Of a stretch of 52,628 nt of DNA, positions 47,479-52,628 are shown piece after piece. The stretch is from positions 1 through 52,628 of IMG/VR virus record IMGVR_UViG_3300028388_005745; one strand, written 5' to 3'. Under the pieces are notes generated by a model. The model searched no databases. It was not told the DNA's origin and saw only the letters and a program-made list of their open reading frames with translations. The DNA is from a virus. The translations under genes and the position numbers were made by a program. The stretch's first letter is position 1. Each line of letters opens with the position of its first letter.

Positions 47479-48651
47479 ATGGAATCACCAACTTCAATGA
47501 CAATTGATGAATTAATTTCGGATAAGATTGACGATTCGGGGGTAGGAGATGTCGAGAAAAAGGGAGATCTTGAGAGAAAAATCGGAATGGCCGATTATTC
47601 CCATGAAAGCGAGAAAGAAGTTGTTCAGGATGAAAATAATGAGGACATATCGGATAAAGATCTGACCTTAGACCATAATGAATATTCTAACTACGAAGAC
47701 GACAATCAAGAGGATTCTGACAAATCTTATGAAGCTGACGCGGAATCACGGGAAGCTGATGAAGAAGGTGACGAACGCGAAGAAAGTCGTAAGCCCAAGA
47801 AGAAGAATAAGCGCCCTTCGTTAAATGAGCGTCGTGAGCGGGAATTAGAAGAGCGAAGAGCCCGTGAACGTGCCTTACAAGAAGAAGTCTTTAAACTTTC
47901 CAATCAAGTTAAGTACTTAAGGGATACCGTTAAGACCTCAACAAGTCATTTGGCCCAAACCGAAGAAGAGAGATATCTTGATATCATTTCTGAGGCTAAG
48001 CGTGAATATGAGCAAGCCGCCGAGTATGGAGATACAGACGCGCAATTTCGTGCCATGAATGTGCTTATGGAAGCTAAGATGCAGGCTAAAGAGCTTCAAG
48101 AGCAAAAGAAGAATCTTCAAAGTTATTGGCAAGATAGCGAAACCGAAGAAGAGCCTTTGTATTTTGGGCAAGATTATTACAATGAGCCCGAACAACAGCA
48201 ATCAAATCCAGTTGTTGATGACTTTCTGCGTAAAAACCCCTGGGTCAATAATCCACATGTAGCCCCTATTTTTGAACAAACTATGAATGAAATCGCACCG
48301 CAATGGGTTATTTCAGGTCGGGAAGATCCTTATAGTGATCCGAAGTTTTTCAATGAAGTTTCAAGAAAGGTGCGCAACAAATTTGGTGTAAAGAGTGTGC
48401 CAAATCCTGAATCTCGTAATGTAGCTTCGGGCATTAGTCATGATTCTTATTATGAGCCCTTTGAGCCGCGTGCGAACCCCAAGCGTCCATGGGAACGTAT
48501 TAAGCTTACACCTCATCAAGAACGCTTAGCGGATAAGATCATGGGTATGAATGAGGCGGCCCAAGGAAAGCCGTTAAGTACTGCGCAAAAGATAGAGCGC
48601 TACAAAAAGAATTTGTACTACTCACCCAAAACCAACACAATGGAAATCTAA
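47479..48651 (+). CDS. scaffolding protein
   Basis: 390 residues: highly acidic N-terminal third, Lys/Arg/Glu-rich coiled coil at about 105-215 (ERRERELEERRARERALQEEVFKLSNQVKYL) and a more structured C-terminal part with a final helix. Composition, length and position between portal and major capsid are typical of phage scaffolds that template the procapsid and then leave. The GGGAGG site supports ATG 47479. Confidence 0.65.
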   Translation: MESPTSMTIDELISDKIDDSGVGDVEKKGDLERKIGMADYSHESEKEVVQDENNEDISDKDLTLDHNEYSNYEDDNQEDSDKSYEADAESREADEEGDEREESRKPKKKNKRPSLNERRERELEERRARERALQEEVFKLSNQVKYLRDTVKTSTSHLAQTEEERYLDIISEAKREYEQAAEYGDTDAQFRAMNVLMEAKMQAKELQEQKKNLQSYWQDSETEEEPLYFGQDYYNEPEQQQSNPVVDDFLRKNPWVNNPHVAPIFEQTMNEIAPQWVISGREDPYSDPKFFNEVSRKVRNKFGVKSVPNPESRNVASGISHDSYYEPFEPRANPKRPWERIKLTPHQERLADKIMGMNEAAQGKPLSTAQKIERYKKNLYYSPKTNTMEI

Positions 48652-48672
48652 ATCTCATAAGGGAGGCCAAAT

Positions 48673-49224
48673 ATGAGAAACAAACCAACAGTCGGTGACA
48701 GCCGAACAATTGACGAACGTGTAAATGAAACCCGCGAGGCCGAAAGCCCGTACCAAGCAATTCGATATAAGCGCATACCACCTGAGATCATTCCCGAAGG
48801 AATGGTGTATGGATGGATTACATGCAGTTCACGTAATGAGGAGTTCATTGATAACTTATCTTCTTCATTGGGGCGTGGTTGGAAGCCGGTTGCGAGTTCC
48901 CGTCATCCGAAGTTTACAAACTATATGAACCATCTAAGTCTTTATCCCGCTGCAATTCGGGAACGTTATCAAGAATACATTTTGGATGTTGATCAAATCT
49001 TGTGTGAAATGCCCAAGGAAGATTACCACGAACATATTGAAAACTGTAACAGGCAACGTGATGAATCTTACCGTGTGGCGTTTTCTGGACAAGATGTTAA
49101 CCGTGGCATTACTCCTAACCAACAAATGCGTGGGCTCACAGCTGAACAAGCTGCCCGCTATACGCAAGGTCCCGGGGCATACATGTTAAATCCACAATCC
49201 CATGGACCTGCGCGTCCTTTCTAA
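48673..49224 (+). CDS. conserved head-module protein
   Basis: 183 residues. The segment YKRIPPEIIPEGMVYGWITC...SSLGRGWKPVASSRHPKF resembles a protein found between scaffold and major capsid genes of short-tailed marine and environmental phages. Role unknown; probably an assembly or minor head protein. A GGGAGG site supports ATG 48673. It ends one base before the SSB start. Confidence 0.5.
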   Translation: MRNKPTVGDSRTIDERVNETREAESPYQAIRYKRIPPEIIPEGMVYGWITCSSRNEEFIDNLSSSLGRGWKPVASSRHPKFTNYMNHLSLYPAAIRERYQEYILDVDQILCEMPKEDYHEHIENCNRQRDESYRVAFSGQDVNRGITPNQQMRGLTAEQAARYTQGPGAYMLNPQSHGPARPF

Positions 49225-49225
49225 A

Positions 49226-49564
49226 ATGCGCACGATAAATAAAGTTATCTTAGTGGGGTACATCACTGAACCTTTTTTTAAGGCTTTATCAGATGATAAG
49301 GAGCTCATTTGCTTTTCGGTATGTACCCAACGCGCAGTCAAGTCTAAGAATGGAACTTGGGAACAAGTGCCCAACTGGATAAATGTAAAGACAATCCAAA
49401 ACCTGAAAAATCCTTATTTCGACCATCTACAAAAAGGGTCTAAAGTCTTTGTAGAAGGTGAATTAATTTGCGAATCTAGCAAGGATAATGAAGGCCATTA
49501 CAAGAACGAAAGTTACGTTCGCGTGGTATCAGGTATTCACAATATAATAATAGTTCATAATTAA
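49226..49564 (+). CDS. ssb: single-stranded DNA-binding protein
   Basis: 112 residues from ATG 49226 (MRTINKVILVGYITEPFF), the usual SSB start; a longer frame beginning inside the previous gene is rejected. OB-fold features are present: NKVILVG, ELICFSVCTQRA, NWINVKTI, LQKGSKVFVEGEL, SYVRVV. The acidic C-terminal tail (DDIPF-type) is missing, so partner recruitment would differ from bacterial SSB. It protects ssDNA during replication and annealing with the ERF protein. Its place inside the head operon is unusual. Confidence 0.8.
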   Translation: MRTINKVILVGYITEPFFKALSDDKELICFSVCTQRAVKSKNGTWEQVPNWINVKTIQNLKNPYFDHLQKGSKVFVEGELICESSKDNEGHYKNESYVRVVSGIHNIIIVHN

Positions 49565-49624
49565 ATTATCTTTAAATTGAAATGGTTTTGTTTTCATGAG
49601 AAAATAAACAAAATTACAGTAAAT

Positions 49625-49648
49625 CGTGCCTGTTCGCGTTTGTAATAG
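49625..49648 (+). repeat. imperfect direct repeat upstream of capsid genes, unit 1
   Basis: CGTGCcTGT-TCGCGTT-tGTAA-type unit, repeated 52 bp (about five helical turns) later at 49677-49700. Lies in the 223-bp gap before the head decoration/capsid genes, together with an AAAAAGC/GCTTTTT hairpin at 49701-49720. Possible promoter or activator-binding sites. Confidence 0.5.
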
Positions 49649-49676
49649 ATTTTAATATTTATATTCGTACGTAATT

Positions 49677-49700
49677 CGTGCTGTGGTCGCGTTGTATATG
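49677..49700 (+). repeat. imperfect direct repeat upstream of capsid genes, unit 2
   Basis: CGTGC-TGTg-GTCGCGTT-GTATATG, matching unit 1 with short gaps. The unit ends in TATATG, a -10-like element. Confidence 0.5.
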
Positions 49701-49761
49701 AAAAAGCAACATCGCTTTTTGCGAACCCTTTGTAATACCAAGGGATCATCATTCAATAGTC

Positions 49762-49779
49762 AATAGTTTATTTTAGGGA
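49762..49779 (+). promoter_or_regulatory. conserved leader / ribosome-binding element, copy 2
   Basis: AATAGTTTATTTTAGGGA, identical over 18 bases to the element at 10635-10652 and ending in the Shine-Dalgarno sequence of the 49788 gene. Confidence 0.5.
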
Positions 49780-49787
49780 GTCTTATT

Positions 49788-50414
49788 ATGTCTTTTACGA
49801 CAGATAGCCCTTTTGGATTGCAGGTCTCGGGTACATTTGGGGCTGCATCTTATAATGGGGCCATTAAAAAATTCCGGGCTGATCCAACGAAGAGTTTCTT
49901 TGCTGGTGATCCTGTCACAATTAGTAATGAAGGTTTGTTAGTTCCTGCGCTTGCTGGAACAGCAGCTGGATATCAAGCGCCTATCGGCGTTTTCGTTCAA
50001 TGTAAATATAGTTCTGCGAATTTCCAAGTGGGCCAAGTTGATGTAAGCAATCACTTCATCGCTAACTCACCTTTACTCGCCAACACACCGCTTTTTGGAT
50101 TTGTTGAAACATGTCCTTTAACTGTATATCGCATTCAAGCCAATGGCGCGATGGCACTTACAAACATCGGAAACAACTTTAACTGGGCTGCACCAGCCGG
50201 TGGTGGAAACACAGTAAGTGGAATGTCTAAGTATGTTTTGGACTTTTCTGCTGGTCCTGTGAACAACACGGTTGCTTCAAACCTTAAGGTCTTAGGATTT
50301 TGGGAAGTATCAGGAAACGAGAAAATTTACACAACACCTGCGGATGTACCATATCCAGTCGTCGAAGTGATGATCAATGATCACTTTGTAAAAGCAGGAA
50401 CACTAGGAAGTTAA
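49788..50414 (+). CDS. head decoration / cement-like protein
   Basis: 208 residues, beta-rich (FGLQVSGTFGAASYNGAIKKFRADP, FFAGDPVTISNEGLLVPALAG, PIGVFVQCKY), with no transmembrane segment. It directly precedes the major capsid gene, the usual position of cement or decoration proteins. Strong leader and GGGAG site imply high expression. The family is not certain. Confidence 0.6.
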   Translation: MSFTTDSPFGLQVSGTFGAASYNGAIKKFRADPTKSFFAGDPVTISNEGLLVPALAGTAAGYQAPIGVFVQCKYSSANFQVGQVDVSNHFIANSPLLANTPLFGFVETCPLTVYRIQANGAMALTNIGNNFNWAAPAGGGNTVSGMSKYVLDFSAGPVNNTVASNLKVLGFWEVSGNEKIYTTPADVPYPVVEVMINDHFVKAGTLGS

Positions 50415-50426
50415 AGGAATTAAACA

Positions 50427-51338
50427 ATGAGTAGTTCAACAATCACAACAGGTAATTTTCCTTCGTCCTTGTGGCCGGGAATTAGAGATTATTTTTCCGA
50501 CTGGAAAAGTATGTCTTCACCTTACAAGCAAATCTTTACCACACTAAAATCTGACAAATCCGTCGAAGTCGATCTTTTGTATCAAGGGACTCCAGAAGCC
50601 CCTACAAAAGCTGAGGGCGCGGCAACAGATCTCGTGGGTATGGGACAAGCCTTTTATACAACATACAAGCACATCACGTATTCTATCGGTCTCGTGATGA
50701 CACGGGATTTGATCATGGATAACCAATATCCTGATGAATTCCCACATTTGGCACGCAACTTAAAAACATCATTGATGCAAGCGACAAACACGCAAGCAGC
50801 TAATGTTTTTAACAATGCTTTTGATGCCAACCATCCTATTGGTGACGGCGCACCTTTGTGCGGTAACCATCCCATGGCCAACGGTGATACGCTTGTTAAC
50901 TACTTTGCGAACCCCACACAGCTTTCAGAGTCAGCTGTAAAGCAAGCTTACTTGCTCATTCAAAAATATCGAAATGATGCAGGTATCTTGATGAACTACC
51001 GTCCTGAAAAGCTTATCATTGGACCAGAAAATGAATTCCCTGCCGAAGTTTTGACACGTTCAAAATATCGTACAGGCACAGGCAACAACGACATAAACCC
51101 CGTTGAAAGCTTGGGCATTTTCCCCAAAGGATATGTAGTTAACAACTATTTCTCAAATCCTTATGCGTGGTTTATTCAAACAGACTGTCCCGTTGGATTT
51201 AAACACTATGAGCGCTATCCATTAACGTTTAACGTTCATACTGATTATTCAACACAAAACGTGATTACAACCGCAACATTACGTCAATCTTTCGGTTGTT
51301 CAAACCCACGGGCTGTCTTCGGTAGTGCAGGAGCGTAA
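50427..51338 (+). CDS. major capsid protein (HK97 fold, Mu gpT-like)
   Basis: 303 residues. SSLWPGIRDYFSDW...YKQIFTTLKSDKS, GMGQAFYTTYKHITYSIGLVMTRDLIMDNQYP, then a P-domain helix and a GPENEFPAEVLTRSKY strand, with VVNNYFSNPYAWFIQTDCPVGFKHYER near the end: the pattern of Mu gpT-type HK97-fold major head proteins. It is the shell protein. AAGGAATTA precedes the ATG; the next gene begins 2 bp after its stop. Confidence 0.8.
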   Translation: MSSSTITTGNFPSSLWPGIRDYFSDWKSMSSPYKQIFTTLKSDKSVEVDLLYQGTPEAPTKAEGAATDLVGMGQAFYTTYKHITYSIGLVMTRDLIMDNQYPDEFPHLARNLKTSLMQATNTQAANVFNNAFDANHPIGDGAPLCGNHPMANGDTLVNYFANPTQLSESAVKQAYLLIQKYRNDAGILMNYRPEKLIIGPENEFPAEVLTRSKYRTGTGNNDINPVESLGIFPKGYVVNNYFSNPYAWFIQTDCPVGFKHYERYPLTFNVHTDYSTQNVITTATLRQSFGCSNPRAVFGSAGA

Positions 51339-51340
51339 CA

Positions 51341-52174
51341 ATGGCATCAACATATGGAACTAACTTTGGTGACGGGGTTCGTGTAGGAACTGTTGCAAAT
51401 TCAAGTGTTGACGAAGGTGCATGGGGCGTTCCTCTTTCGCCCTATTACACTTATCGTATTATCCCTGAAGCTGCGGTGACTACAAACTTAAGAGCCGCGG
51501 CCGCCATTGATGCAGCCGGGACCTTGACACTTACAGCAGGTGCAGGGGTCACAACCAAAACAGATGCTTCATATGCTTATGGTGAGTTTATCTATGAATT
51601 GGATGTACCTCGGACACTTGTCTTTACACCTGTAAACACTGTGAATGATGTTGTTGTGACTGTTTCTGGATATGGCTTTTATGGGGGTAAACTCGTTGAG
51701 AATATTACTATTCCTGATGGAAGCAGCGCGGTAGAAAGCCTTTCTGCTTTTAAAGCCGTTCACAGCATTCAATCCCAAGGCGCAACCGGTGGGGGTACAA
51801 TGGCTATTGGCACAGGAAACTCTTTTGGGTTACCTTTCCGTATGACATCAGCATCTGATATCGTTTTTATGTGGAACGATGTCCCTGATTATGTCATTGG
51901 TGCCGATGCAGCTGATCCTTTGGTGTTGGGCGGATTCTTTACACCTGCGTTTACCGCAAGTGCCGGAAGTCCCGTCACGGCTACCACAGGTGATGTGCGT
52001 GGCCTTTATAAGCCTAATGTCACAGAGCAAGCCCCGGATGATGCGACAATCTTGAATTTAAGAATGTATCTCTATTATGCAGATCCTATCTATACAAGAG
52101 AAACAAATCTTGATGATGATGCGCTCAAAGCCAGCATTTATGGAAACATTGAATACAAAACAGGTTGGTTGTAA
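51341..52174 (+). CDS. virion structural protein downstream of capsid
   Basis: 277 residues, beta-sandwich-like (TLVFTPVNTVNDVVVTVSGYGFYGGKLVENITIP), with no enzyme motif. The stop-to-start gap from the capsid is 2 bp, and its own stop abuts the next ATG (TAAATG). It is probably a minor head, vertex or neck protein. Family not recognised. Confidence 0.55.
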   Translation: MASTYGTNFGDGVRVGTVANSSVDEGAWGVPLSPYYTYRIIPEAAVTTNLRAAAAIDAAGTLTLTAGAGVTTKTDASYAYGEFIYELDVPRTLVFTPVNTVNDVVVTVSGYGFYGGKLVENITIPDGSSAVESLSAFKAVHSIQSQGATGGGTMAIGTGNSFGLPFRMTSASDIVFMWNDVPDYVIGADAADPLVLGGFFTPAFTASAGSPVTATTGDVRGLYKPNVTEQAPDDATILNLRMYLYYADPIYTRETNLDDDALKASIYGNIEYKTGWL

Positions 52175-52628
52175 ATGAACGTAATCAATCTCACATGGGA
52201 AGGTGCGCCCTCACCCGAGTTCTTTGCAGAAATTCAAAGCACTCCGGGGGCAGCCGCCCTTGCATTAAAAGGTGGTGGCGAAGTGAGTATCCCTCATTTT
52301 CAACGCACCTTAACGCTTACCAGTGATTTTGATAATTCAGGTACTGATTTTACCATTATAGGTAAGAATGTGTTGGGTCAGTCCGTCAGTGTGACAACGG
52401 CGGGCCCCAATGCAACCACCTTGGAACTTGGAACCCAAATCCAAAGTGTTAGCTCTATTACTTCTAATGGCGCTGTTGTGGCGTTATCAGTAGGATATGG
52501 AACCGGTGGAAAAACAGCATGGCTTGTCACCAACAGTGATAATATTATGTATCAGGCATCTGTCGAAACAGATGTTGATGGTGTGGTAAGCTATTCCGGA
52601 TATCGCACAAGTTGGAATATCCATGATA
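52175..52628 (+). CDS. truncated virion protein
   Basis: ATG 52175 directly follows the previous stop; 151 codons run off the window. The N-terminus (MNVINLTWEGAPSPEF) and beta-rich body (TLTLTSDFDNSGTDFTIIG, VVALSVGYGTGGKTAWL) resemble the 51341 product's style of virion protein. The 3' end is missing. It may be completed by the fragment at 1-78 if the genome is circular, but the direct join is out of frame by two bases. Confidence 0.65.
   Translation, partial: MNVINLTWEGAPSPEFFAEIQSTPGAAALALKGGGEVSIPHFQRTLTLTSDFDNSGTDFTIIGKNVLGQSVSVTTAGPNATTLELGTQIQSVSSITSNGAVVALSVGYGTGGKTAWLVTNSDNIMYQASVETDVDGVVSYSGYRTSWNIHD

Noticed and set aside
49202-49225. Upstream start for SSB
   Set aside because: The extra eight residues overlap the preceding gene and do not match SSB N-termini, which begin M-(R/K)-x-x-N-K-V.
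1-52628. CRISPR array or insertion sequence
   Set aside because: No regularly spaced repeats, transposase or terminal inverted repeats were seen; dispersed repeats are only three copies in gene gaps.

Overview
The window is almost certainly a tailed-phage genome, or most of one (52.6 kb read). It holds a complete head-assembly set (large terminase, 910-residue portal, scaffold, HK97-fold major capsid), short-tail adaptor and nozzle proteins, several trimeric-fibre-like proteins, very large internal or ejection-type proteins and a GH24 endolysin. No tape measure, tail tube or sheath is visible. This suggests a podovirus-like (P22/SU10-type) particle. The host is not named by any gene. A DnaA-domain-I-like replication initiator, a secreted patatin phospholipase and a Sel1-repeat protein fit an intracellular or host-associated alphaproteobacterium (Rickettsiales/Holosporales-like); that is inference. 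No integrase, partition gene, DNA polymerase or CRISPR array was seen.

Layout. 1-19.7 kb, rightward: the late tail and internal-protein block, with fibre proteins (1.7-6.3 and 7.0-8.8 kb), two adaptor-like proteins, a nozzle-like protein and four large internal-protein candidates. 24.6-19.7 kb, leftward: an operon of unknown proteins and small membrane proteins ending in a metallophosphoesterase, starting with a 50-residue gene. 24.7-28.9 kb, rightward: XRE regulator, an attenuator-like leader, replication initiator, VRR-NUC nuclease and a small-terminase-like protein. 29-30.1 kb: patatin cargo gene. 31.0-30.1 kb, leftward: three small genes, two with helix-turn-helix domains. 31.0-33.9 kb, rightward: helix-turn-helix, ERF annealing protein and large terminase. 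34-37.4 kb: a regulator-rich block with tandem paralogues, two XRE proteins and a Fic-family pseudoenzyme lacking its catalytic motif. 37.4-37.8 kb: a gene-free region with its own promoter, three stem-loops and a terminator, a strong small-RNA or attenuator candidate. 37.8-40.5 kb: portal. 40.5-45.3 kb: an AT-rich accessory block (Sel1, a repeat-domain family, lipoprotein, secreted and membrane proteins). 45.5-52.6 kb: endolysin, scaffold, SSB and capsid, and the window ends inside a gene.

How it fits together. Two divergent switches (near 24.7 kb and 31.0 kb), each beside helix-turn-helix genes, probably set the early programme. The initiator, VRR-NUC nuclease, ERF protein and SSB would handle genome replication and recombination. 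Terminase, portal, scaffold and capsid build the head, the adaptors, nozzle and fibres complete the short tail, and the large glycine/alanine-rich proteins probably enter the cell with the DNA. With an initiator and no visible integrase, a plasmid-like prophage state (phage-plasmid) is a reasonable hypothesis.
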